Source of the DNA: Ypsolopha sequella
Lineage: Eukaryota; Arthropoda; Insecta; Lepidoptera; Ypsolophidae
DNA: 64,000 nucleotides
Reading direction: 5' to 3'
Assembly: GCA_934047225.1 (NCBI GenBank)
Contig: OW204001.1
Coordinates: 14,182,201-14,246,200 of the forward strand
In this document: positions 1 to 11,400 of the stretch, piece after piece
Position numbering within the stretch: position 1 is the stretch's first letter
How the letters are laid out: every line of letters starts with the position of its first letter
Notes under the pieces: generated by a model
Told to the model about the DNA's origin: nothing
Database searches by the model: none
The model's input: only the letters and a program-made list of their open reading frames with translations
Translations under genes and position numbers: made by a program

Positions 1-118
1 AATACCCTGATAGGGCTGATAGCGATTATTTATTAAATCAAATTTTTACGCGTTTTTATAATTAGTAGAAGTTCTCTAGCAAATAAATTAATTTGAATTT
101 TGATCCTTGTTTTTTTAG

Positions 119-278
119 GATATACCCATCTTTTACAATATTAAGTCTAGAAAGAGTAGAACAAATTAAAAACACGCTGTACAAAATCAACGGAAACACA
201 TGCCATCTTGTTTTCGCTAAAAACATTGAATGTGCACAAGCAAGACAGAGAGCGTTCCTCAGTTACGTTACAAAATGA
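119..278 (+). CDS. terminal coding exon of an unidentified gene entering from the left edge
   Basis: A T-rich tract ending in AG at 117-118 is followed by an open frame of 53 codons to TGA at 276-278. The first base (119) completes a codon begun upstream, so the intron is phase 2. The peptide begins IYPSFTILSLERVEQIK and ends with RQRAFLSYVTK. Composition is mixed and coding-like, unlike the surrounding AT-rich repeats. An AATAAA at 451-456 gives a plausible 3' UTR of about 175 bases. Bases 1-118 would be intron. I do not recognise the family. The gene would be tail-to-tail with ING3. It could still be a chance open frame, but the acceptor, length and poly(A) signal agree. Confidence 0.5.
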
Positions 279-450
279 CGATACTGCTGTGAGCGTGTAC
301 AGATACACCAACACATGCAAGAATATATCTGGTTGAGTCATCTTGTACTATCCTTTCACCGACGATTTTAACGTCCCAAGGGGATGAGCCGTATCGCAAT
401 GCTTGTGGCAGTCTCGTTCTGCATAACTTATGATTGTTTTTTTATCTTTG

Positions 451-456
451 AATAAA
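451..456 (+). promoter_or_regulatory. putative poly(A) signal for the left-edge gene
   Basis: AATAAA about 175 bases after the stop codon of the left-edge exon. Confidence 0.4.
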
Positions 457-869
457 AAGTATGAAATAATAATCGTGATTTATGGCACTATGGTTCCCTG
501 TTTATTTTTTCTGCGTTCTTCAGTTCCTGGACAGCAATTTAGCATTCTGTTCGGACGGGACATTTCTGATAAAATACCTATGCATTAGTACATATCTCTA
601 CTTCTATTTTATTATATCAAAACAAGCGCAGTGTTGCCAGTGCCGTGTCCTCAAAAGTAACCCAAGACTTTTCGAAAAGTAAGTAACATTTTCACAAGAA
701 AAGAAACGATTTTTTCATTTTCGTATGTTAATACAATACGCACAAATTCAACTTTATTTCGTTTTTTTAACATACCTCAATTATTATTTCAGCATTTTTT
801 TAGTGGTCGATTTAAATCGACGGGTGTAATCTTGCAAAAGAAGAAATAGTACAATAAAATTATTTAGAG

Positions 870-941
870 GCGAAACACGTGTCGATAAGTTTTCTTGTTT
901 GTTAAATAACAAGCAAGAAAACTTATCGACACGTGTTTCGC
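870..941. repeat. 72-bp near-perfect inverted repeat
   Basis: Arms of about 31 bases starting GCGAAACACGTGTCGATAAG and its reverse complement, with one mismatch and a short AT loop. It lies directly left of the minisatellite-related element at 966 and may belong to it. Confidence 0.8.
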
Positions 942-965
942 TTAAATAAGATTGCTTTATTTTGT

Positions 966-1136
966 GCTCGTACTGCTTGCTTTGCTTGTGCATGTTTTAT
1001 GCGGGAGGGCGGGCGGTGCTTGAGTCTGCATTTTGAATAGCATGGTAAGAGTGTTTAGCGGAATATTGCAAATTATTAATATATCTACAAATTTATGATG
1101 GACTTCCGCAAAGTAACGCCTTTTTCAATAAATTTT
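966..1136 (-). mobile_element. single-unit relative of the 44-bp minisatellite element
   Basis: Holds one copy of the 44-bp unit (GCTCGTACTGCTTGCTTTGC... then TTGTGCATGTTTTATGCGGG), followed by the same arm (GGGCGGTGCTTGAGTCTG...) and the same terminal segment (ATGGACTTCCGCAAAGTAAC...CAATAAATTTT) as the large element at 55621-57088. It is inverted relative to the left arm of that element. The match stops at AATAAATTTT in both, which defines one end of the element. Confidence 0.8.
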
Positions 1137-1850
1137 AATAAAATTATTGTTCTTTATGTATAAAAGAACACAACTTTGCTAGGAAAGCCAAATTGACATT
1201 AATCTACTGTCGCGCAGTGCCATAAATAACAATGATTAAACACTTTTTATTCAAAAATCGTGCGTTTGGGAACGAGACCCGGTCGCAACAACCTTAAGAA
1301 AATGTTAAGTATCAAACCGATAAGGATTTCAATCCTTTTTGATTACACAATGTATATCTTTCTACTTAAAATTGTATTTACCTGAGTGTTGGCTAAACGC
1401 AAATAATAAAAGAAATTCTATGCACATAATTTCTAAAATAAATGAAATATTTGAGGTCAAATTAAAGGTACACTAGTAAAATTACTTCGAAATAGTAGTA
1501 TTTTCAATAGACACTCCACCACCTCCCGGAAGAACAAATCTTTATTTATAAATACCAAAATAATTAGACTACTGAACTCTCTAATACTGTTCTTAGCCAT
1601 GGTCTAATTAACGTGGACAATTATTTAAAATATTTATCGAAAATTCTTTTTAACTTTTCAGTTAGTTAACTAATATATTCCCAATTTTCACCTGTGTTTA
1701 TTTAATTCCACCTAGTCCATACAAAGATTCTTAGACAAACAATGAGGGTGCAGAATGTTATAACTGACAGGCAGAGATCGACCAACGTTGACTTTGATTG
1801 GTTTTTAATCTTTTTGAAAGGCCATTTAGCCAAGAGATTTTTTTTTTTTT

Positions 1851-2226
1851 TCAATGCAAGTGCCCGGAAAGGCCCACTTTTTATGCATCAAAACCGAACA
1901 GAAAGTTCAAAAAAATATTTTTTAATTTATTTACGAGAAGTTGGCTAACCTGCAACCTTTCCTGTGTACCATAAATGTTATACTTTTTTTTTCTCCACTG
2001 TTTAACGGCTCTGGATGCAGTCCTTTTGAGGCAATTATTAACTTGCAAAATTGTAACAATGTAACTTTCAACTTTAATAATTAAATTGCTTTCTTTGATT
2101 ATATTTGTTTTATTTCCTCACACTATGCATTGAAAAACGTAGTATGATACACGGGCGTAAGAGCAATAAATTACTCGGTTACGTTTAAAAATGTATTCCT
2201 TTTCGCCCTTGTAGCATAAACTACTA
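1851..2226 (+). mobile_element. repeat family A copy 1 (TCAATGCAAGTG...CATAAACTACT)
   Basis: About 375 bp, homologous along its length to 33831-34193 and 52552-52912 (+) and 24598-24990 (-). Shared landmarks are TTTTTATGCATC(A/G)AAACC, a poly-T stretch, CTGTTTAACGGCTCTGGAT, CACACTATGCATTGAAAAAC and a final GCCCTTGTAGCATAAACTACT. No coding capacity; a non-autonomous element. Confidence 0.75.
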
Positions 2227-2489
2227 AGACAGCGCCATCTATGACAATGTTATGAAAGCTAGAAAACGGCTCATTAGTGAATGAGAGCTAGGCCGAAAAA
2301 CGTGTAAGACTTCCGACCGTCACGACACTTTTGCTACACTTGTGTTTACAAGCGTATGTCTACGTAAATATAGGTATATTACTGCAATATAGACGTGGAG
2401 CGTGCGCGTCAGTAGCGAAAGGAACTTCGTTCTAACCGGGTATCCCACGACATCTTTCGTATTTTTTAAAATATTTCTAGAGGTAGTAT

Positions 2490-5400
2490 TCAGTTCTTCC
2501 TGTGGTTGCGGTTGCGTCGCATGTTGGTCTGGCATTGAGGACAGTACCACTTGCCTTTAGGTGGTGCTGTTATACCCACACAGGGGTAGTGGAACCACTC
2601 GTACGGACACTGGAAAATGACACATGAATATTGATAAAAATATACATTGCGTTCTGAAAATGACGACGAATACTTTAGATTGGAAATTCGTAAAACGAAT
2701 TGATTTTTGAAGGGTAGTATTTAACGAGCTAATATAAATTCAATTTTATGGGTTCAAAAATACTGAATTGTGTCGATTCGGTGTAACACGTTTTAACTTA
2801 TTTGACAGGACAAACTCAATTTAAGCGTTCTTTTTCCTTCTGTATCAAAAAAAGACAAAGACAGGACGCTCAAAATAAGGTTAGTCTTGTCAAATAAGTT
2901 GCGCCGAATCGACACAAATGTAGCGTACTAAAATACTAAGTGGGCGAATAAAAATGTTAAACGACTTGAATGTGTGCGACTTGAAAATACAAATTGAGTT
3001 GAGTTGAATAATTATCAGGCGAAAAATTTTGTATTTTAGTAACAATTTAATTTTAAGTAATAAAACTACGGACGTAGCCTGGCTTTGCTCCGCTTCGTTC
3101 GGCTCCTTATTTCATCTTACATGTAAACCTAACACGTTCCTCCTCGCTTTGCTCGTCGTCGCACCTATTTTTTGGCTTTTGGTGAAATATTTTCGATTTC
3201 ATACATTCAATTCGCCCACTCTGTATTTTTAGTCGCACGCTTTGGTATTTATTCCGGACACTTGAAGTCGCTAATTATATTTTTATTCGCCCGATTGATA
3301 ATTTTCCGTTTTTGAATTATGTTTAATTTTAAATGTATGACAGTAAAAATAAAAGCAAATATGGCGCTCTTAGAGCAGGTTTTTATAAGCATAGAAGACC
3401 TAAATCGACCTCATAATAAGTATAAGAAAAAAAACATCGTCACGACAAGAATATTGTGTTCCCAATAGTGAACTGTGAAATGCAAGTCACAGTCCACACT
3501 TTGTATACCCGCTTTTCACTGAAGATTGTTACGTCCTAAACGTGATGGAATGGTCGTAAATGGGCCAAAAACTTAACGCGTTTTCCGAAGCACGCATTAA
3601 TGGGTATTGAACACACGACCTCTGGTTTAGTAGGCGAGCAGTCTGCAACAGAGGCGGTCTAATAAAATAATAGAGAGTTTCGTAATAGTTTTGCATGAGT
3701 GTCCCAATGTCTAATTTTGTTCAGTTGCACACAATACTTTATCTACGTCCATCAAAAATATCGTCTTTATTTATCGTCCGGTAATGCTGCCTGGAAGGCC
3801 AATCACGATGAAGAGGGCGTGACTTATGTCTTCTGTTATATATAACATCAGATAAACAATGTAGGTACTTATAAAACTGCTTGTTTCGGATAAAACGTAT
3901 GTTTTTGAACGTATCCGATAGTGGTCTATGATATTTTTGTCTATGGACACTTGGAGCTGTCAAAAAACCTCGGAAAGGCCTAATTTGGAAAAAGATCGAG
4001 GTCGATTTTAATATTTAATTTATTAATGGTTTAATACGTGGAAAATTGATGTGGACATCTTAAAAAACATTATTGAGTCAGGGTCTGACAATATTTTGGC
4101 GTGAAGGCCATTTTTAGTTTAATTCCTGTGTGTGTGACATAACCTGCATACATGCGGTTTCCAACAAGTGAACTTTGTCAGGTTACCATATCTTCTGGGT
4201 TTGGATGCATCCAGGTGTAGGTGGGTTGTGTTTAGGTTCTCTCGGGAGGTGAACAACGTGTCACAACACCGGCACACTTTGGACTTTTAATGTAACAATT
4301 ACCTTACTGCAGTATGGAAGTAGATAAATATTTTTACTACAGTATTCTTAGATTATTTAGAGGCATCTAAAGTATAAAACTTACATTTTGATTATCACAA
4401 GCGACCATGTCTCCATAAGAAACCTGGTTGCAGATGCAATATCTGGGTTCATTAGGATCATAGCTCCATTCCTCCTCCATCGGTTCTTCAATAGGCACTG
4501 CGTTTACTATGCTGCTTATGCCACTGCAAAAAATATTTATATAAAACATATTAATATAAAGACTTCACGTAATCATATCTTTAAAAACGAATCCTTCGAG
4601 TGATGACAGGTATTGACTAGGCACATGACTAGGTATTAAAACACTCGTGCGATACTAATAAAAAACTCACCCACGGCTCGTTTTTTAAACTCACACTCGT
4701 GTTTTAATAACATCTTTATGTACAAATTCCATAAACCACTATTAAAGCATTATTTTGTTTGTGGGAGTGGTAACTCTTGTGGTGAATTCCCAACATTTGC
4801 AATTCTTTCCGTCACAAATATCCGGCACTATCTCTATTGGTTAGGGATTAAAGAGTAAATTCGCTTATTACCGTTTAAGGGTGGAGTTCAGGACGGTAAG
4901 TAACTGACATAATGAACTTACACAACAGTAGGCGATGAGGAGCGGCTGGCTGCCGCGGCCATTTGCTGCGCGTGAGTTGACACGCCTGACGCTGCAGAAC
5001 CGTAGCTAGTTTTTCTAGAAAATATCGGTTTTATTTTTCACTGTATTTGCGATAAATAGGCAGCTGGTTGTGTCAGGATAGAACCTTAAATTATTAAACT
5101 GAATACTTCTTATGTCACTTCTTTAATCAATCAATTAGGAAGTAATCAATGGCGCACACAGATATTATTCAATAATGGCAGCGCATTTACTTACGGGGTC
5201 ATTAAAATTTCATTATCCCGATCAAATAAGTAGTAGTAAAACGTACTAATCTGCGAGAAATCAAATTATCCTTAAAAAAAAGGTTCCGGAAGTGACGTAC
5301 AAGTTCTAAATATGCCCCCTAAACGAGATACGAACTTAGAAGTATCCACTTCAAAAACGTTTATTACGTCAAAAACCAATGAAGTAAAAATAACAATAAT

Positions 5401-8400
5401 TACTGTTTTACACTTAACATATAAATCCATTATGTAAAAAAAAATGCTATATTATGAATTCATTTTAAATTTTGTGAATTTAAAAACAGCGTTATCCTAT
5501 CTCTTCTTGGTTCACCGCACTACTCGGGCAAGCATTTTTTTTAGATGTGTTTATCTCTTTCGTTATCCGAAAAAGTAGAAACGAAACCCTTGTAGTACGG
5601 CTACGAACAACTGAATGCCGACTTTTTTTTGCAAAACACAGAAAAGAAACATCATAATGGCTCTAGTCACTTCTGGGGATCTAAAAAGGCCAACTTGGGT
5701 GAATCATGAAATGATTTGAAAGTAGGATAGAGTCAGAGTTTCTTCATGCGTGCAAAAGAGACAGCATTACAACAGAAACATAATAGATTCATCCAAAGCG
5801 GCCTTTTTAGAGGACCAGTGGGTCTACCGCGTAATTCTCATTTTCATCAACATCAACTTGAGATTGAAATTTGACGTGCGTGCGACGACGCCCGCCTACC
5901 ATGCCATCTCTTTTGCACGCGTTAAATTTCGCATGCATTTGCTTGAAGTTGATACAAATGAGAATTACGCGGTAGAGCCCCTGTTCTGTACTTACTTCTG
6001 TTTATTGTGCCGTTTATTAGAAGACGAGCTACTGCTATGGCCGTGCGCAGTTGTGTGATGCCCGTGTAAACTGCTGCTTTGACCGAGCGATGTAGACAAG
6101 CCATGACCTGAAAATGTACAATAGTATTTCGTGCAACTGTAACATAATGCATTGGGACACGAGTGCTTGTTTACGAAACAAACGAAGTGAGTTTCGTAAT
6201 CGTTTTGCACGAGTGTCCCAATGTCTAATTATGGTCAGTTGCACACAATACTTTAATTACGACCATCAAACACAATTTCACGAAAAATGACAAAAAGAAC
6301 ATTCGTCATGATACTGTCGTGATACTCGTCATGATGGAAAGTGCTTGAGACCAATCAGAAGCGAGTAAACAGGGCGTGGCTTAAGAAATTAAGACAGACC
6401 GTTATCGCTTGATTGGTTCTCTAGCGGTGTTATAATAAATTTGGCTAATCACAGCACAGAATATGTAGCAGCGCAGATGTAATATTATAACATCGGTCAA
6501 ATAATGTAGGTACTTATAAAACCGCTTTTGATGTTGTAATTACCTTATTGCAGTATGTAGGAGTAGATAGAAACTATTGTTTCACTAGCCGACATGACGT
6601 CTTATTGGCTAGCTAAATGGGTAATAGGGATGATGATCAAGTCCACAACCTTTTATGAAACGTCAAAAACGATTTTTGCATGCAAATACTTAGAAGTGAC
6701 GTCATAACTTTCTATTTTGGCAGAAGGCAAATGAATAAAGTCGCCGTCAATAGAAATTGTGGGCTATGTAAACAAATCGTTTTCTCAATTTTTCTCAAGG
6801 TTCTGTCACGGAGTCTCACTGAACATTATTCCAAATCATGAAGCATCAAGTCTTACCAGTCATTCACTGTATTTCATCATGAAATATTCAATAATCACCA
6901 GTTAATTACGGAAAATCATAGAATCAATAGTCAATTCTGTACTGCGTCGAGATTGCTGTCATATTTTTTTCTCATCGAATCTGTATTGTCTTTGAAAATT
7001 GGTGATGTACGAATCTATTTGAATATAAACCTATTTTATTCGTGATGCTATTTTATTCCGTCATTTTTTTTTGACAGCGTTACTTCATAATCTTTGACAT
7101 AAACGTGTGTGTGATTCTATCGAGAGCTGTATGATCTTTCAGCGTTGCTCTAAAATCTTTTGTGTTTTCGGTATTCTAATGACTTTGCTTCTCTTACTGA
7201 TTTTATCGTACTAGAAATGTGTAGCTCATGTCCTAAAAGTAGAAGAAAAAATTAAAGAACTGGATGGGATAATAGATACTGCCAACGACGCTGTGACGGA
7301 ACCATTTGTAATTAACGTGGGCGATTTGACTAGCGATTCATCAGAATATTTTAGCGATGAATCAAATAAAGAAAATTAATTAAGCACCTAACATATTTTA
7401 ATCACATACTTACCCATCTCTAGATAGTTCACCTATTCATAGACAAAGACAACATGGCGATTTGTTTACATAGTCCACAATTTCTATTGACGGCTACTTT
7501 AGCTTCTAAATTATTTCATTGTATTAAAATTTACAAATTGAACTTTATGCAAAATGATGAATGAAGTAGGCACTATTTTTGAATATCAATTTTACGCATA
7601 CAAGTTTTTAAATTTATTGACAACCCTGGCATGATCCCTATTGTAAAGCTTTACTTGATTGCTACAAACGGAAGGTAGAACTCCAGAAGTTTATAGGTTT
7701 TTTTTGCATGTTGGGTTACGTCACATTGCAATAAAGACTCCGCCAGATATAAAGCGGGGCGTTGTTGGGGCGAGATGATCGTGTGTTCTTGGCGGGCGAA
7801 TTACTATGGAAGGTATGTGAGAAACCACTAAAAAACGTCCCACCAAGCTCAGTGCGGCGTGGTGTTTTCTTTTAAAGTTATTCGACTTTTTATTCACTAA
7901 CGCGAAAGTGTTTACGGCTCACAGAAGTAGTCTAAATTGATTCGAAATTTTTGAATGGCGATTTATTAATTAGATAGTCTTGATAGAAATCGGTCACCTG
8001 TTATTAGGCGTCTATTGACCTGCATTTTCTGTGCTTTACCCTTAACATTTTTTTTGTCTGGTTTCGGTATGTTTCAACTTGTTTTAAAGGATCTTTTGTA
8101 CCTATTAGCAAAGTTTCAACCTTTTGAGGACAAACCCTCAAAAAAGAGGGACGAAACCCTTGTATAGTCAACAAAAGAGATAGGTACAGTGCGCGCCAAT
8201 CTTTTAGTCGCCTCTGAAGCTAGCCCCAAGAATCGACGCATTAGCTGTTTTACGGTGTCAGGGGGACGTTACAGGAGCGAGGGCGCGGATCACACCCGCC
8301 TGCGTGCCGCACCACACCCCCCGCTCGCCGTTCAGCAGGTGTCAACACTATGCGTTAGTATTAGTGCTACGTCCGTACACTACACACGCGCGCGTTGCAT

Positions 8401-11400
8401 GAAAAGTACCTACGAGGAAAAAATTCTATGTTTCGTTAAGTTAATCGTTGAATCTGTTTGTTATAGTTTATTGTTTTTGTTGCATTTATTTGTTGTTTTG
8501 TTGATTTAGTTTATTAAAGTTTTGTTGACGTTTGTCGCGGACGTTATAGCGTTTTAGGGCGACAATGTAGGAAAATGGTGTTTATATTAATGCATTTTAT
8601 TTATATAGTTACGATTGCACTAAAATAATAAATAAATATTTAAATAGGTAGGTACAACAAGTACACCTTCCCACTTATAGTAGACATTTAATAATCAACC
8701 GTTGATATTATTGTTTCCTTGACTGTACCTGCGCAAGCTTGCACTCGTAACTCACTCAGAGGCGACTAAAAGATTGGCGCGCACTATAACCAGGCCCAGC
8801 GTAAACACTTTGATCATAAGACCCACACCTGAGCAATAGATGAGATGAGGAAAGGTTGGTCATTACATTAATACACGCACTATTGATCAAGTAGTCCTCA
8901 TATTATCTATCACTCGTCCGCGAGTCTTAAGATCAAAGTTTTTGTGCTGGACCAGGGCGGCTATTCTCGCAACATTTTTCACACGCTTTATGTTTCATAC
9001 GACTTCGTTAATTGCATGATAAATGCCATGTGATGATAATACTAATAAGTAAAACTCCTTTAAAGACATGTAAAACATTTAATTAATCCGGGTAAAAGGG
9101 TTTTATTTTAAAGGTTTGATACGTTTCTGTGCAAAGAGCTTCTAAAAATCACCCGCCTTTGGCCTTCGCAAATTGTTGCATGTGCCAGAATTGCCGTCCT
9201 GGTTACTTATTTATTTTGTTGACTGTACAAGGTATTTTTAGGTTTAGATTAGATGTATGAAGCTACTCTAAGGAGCTGTATGAAATGAAAAACATGAATG
9301 GAGACTTTTAACAAACTATGAGAGACGCCACAAGAAAACGTCCCGCCAAGCTAAGTGTGGCGTGGCGTTTTCTGTGTGGCGTAAGGCGCATCTCACACCC
9401 TTCCATGGTAATTCACACGCCAACGACACGCCTCTTGTCTCTACCCCTACCATGATCATGATGTGTAGTAGTAACAGCGGGATGTAGAGCATGATGCGCT
9501 CCGGCCAGCTCGCCGCCAGTGACCGCTTCATACGACGCCTTTAGAGACGCGGTGCGGCGGCCATGTTGCATCTACAGGTAAAAACATTGTTACACTTCAT
9601 TCGCTGAATACTTGTGAGTTGCGATTGTCGACGCTGCTATCCGTACCTCTATTATAAATGCTAAAGTGTGTTTGTTGTTTTCTCTTTCTTTCACGCAGAA
9701 ATGGAGCAACGGATCGACGTGATGTTTTGCAAAGAGATAGTTTATTGGCCAAAGAGTGACATGGGCTACTTTTTATCCCGGGAAAATGCAAACGAAATAT
9801 TAAGGCTTGAATAAGCGTGGATTTGGTAAAATTGCGTATATTTAGCTCGATTTGTAGGCCAAACTGGCTACTAGAAAATTCTGGGAAATATATATGTACT
9901 TAATCATGTTTTTCTGACGTATTAAGCCTTTATAGATTATCGAAATTTTATATCTTTACTCAAATAAATATATATCTGTAGGTACTAATTTCATTCTGTA
10001 CATTCAATTCGCTCGGACACGGAATATGCGTTTGAAATGAATCTTTCACACAATAAAAGATCTCATTATTATCTACAAAAAAGCCTTACTACTTTATTTC
10101 TGTATGTCCTAATGGAGCCACGATTTCGAAAATAACCGAAGTTTTGCGTGGGCGGCATTTGATTAGAGCAGGATAGAGAGTTAAAAAACAAACGCGTTAG
10201 AGCGGGACCGAATTTTAGTATAGTGCAGCCCCTTAAGCATAAGCACTTCTAACGTTGATTACTCCAAATACGCACGGTGCGACCCGGAAAGATAGACCAA
10301 GACTGAACTGACAAATCCTTTTACTTCAACTGGTAGTAGGCTTACAGGTGGTAGAGCTGGTGCCAAGCTCGACTGCGGAGGTACCACCATCTTATCTTAC
10401 TCGCAGGAGAGAGCAAGACGAAAACTCTCAAACAGGCACAACCAGGTCGCCCACCATGCTTGGGACCGATTGATTATGGTATATCAATCTCCATATGCCG
10501 CCATAAACAAAGCAGACTGGTGACGGGTAGAGGTGTCACTGGTGCAAGGGTTTCGGCACCGCACTCACCAAATTACAAGTGTGTAATTTTCAACTAACAA
10601 AGTAAAAGGTTCATAATCTTGATAAAAACACTTGTACTGTTTCACAATATCACTTTATATCACTCCAACCGGTTTCAACCAATTCACCATCTGCAATGTA
10701 AACAACCACTACACATTTGTTTATTATATTTAACAGTGTTCCTTGATAATGCCGTGAGGCGAAACCTGTTGGAGTAATATAAAGTGATATTTGTGAAACA
10801 GTACAAGTGTTTTTATCAAGATTATGATGATGTTTCACCAACTGCCGACAATCGCAAGTATTAATCATAAAAGGTTAATTTTGATATTTAAAAGCAGTTA
10901 ACCTGTTGTGTAGCAGCAATCGCCTGGCTCGCAGCGGCCGCGATGGCACTTCCGGCGTGCCCCAAGGTGTATGAGTCCCGGACTAGCGCTGCCTAAAATA
11001 TATATTACCATGTTTTAACAAAAAACAAGTAGTTGGCTAAACATTCGCTTAGATTAAATTATTTTAAGGTGCGCTAATTCGAAAACCATTTCGAGGTTTA
11101 TGTTTAATAAGCCGTATTTTAAAATTTTCGGTCTAAAAACCTCATGATGATGAATATTTTACGAAAAAGCTGCAACTTTCAGTTGCCTTCATGTGACGTC
11201 ACTTGAGAAATGGCTTTTTAGAAATGTGTCCTTTGCTATCAAGATAAATTTATAATAATTTGCTTCCGGCAGATGAGTATACAGACAGAGACAGACCACT
11301 TTTTTTATAAGCAATCACACATCACCATCTTTATAATGTATAAAATTCTCAAGTGACGTTATATCGGACAATTCTTTAAAAAATCACGAAAAAGTAATGG

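Larger units (their letters stand above)
457..2489. other. intergenic region between two converging genes, repeat-filled
   Basis: No coding exon seen. It holds a 72-bp hairpin (870-941), a single-unit relative of the 44-bp minisatellite element (966-1136), a member of the TCAATGCAAGTG repeat (1851-2226) and, next to the ING3 stop, a repeat also found near 12.8 and 33.7 kb (about 2270-2460). The last probably lies in the ING3 3' UTR. Confidence 0.6.

Noticed and set aside
8189..8509. 106-aa plus-strand protein
   Set aside because: Lies inside the 598-bp TIR element and reflects its GC-rich arm; no domain.
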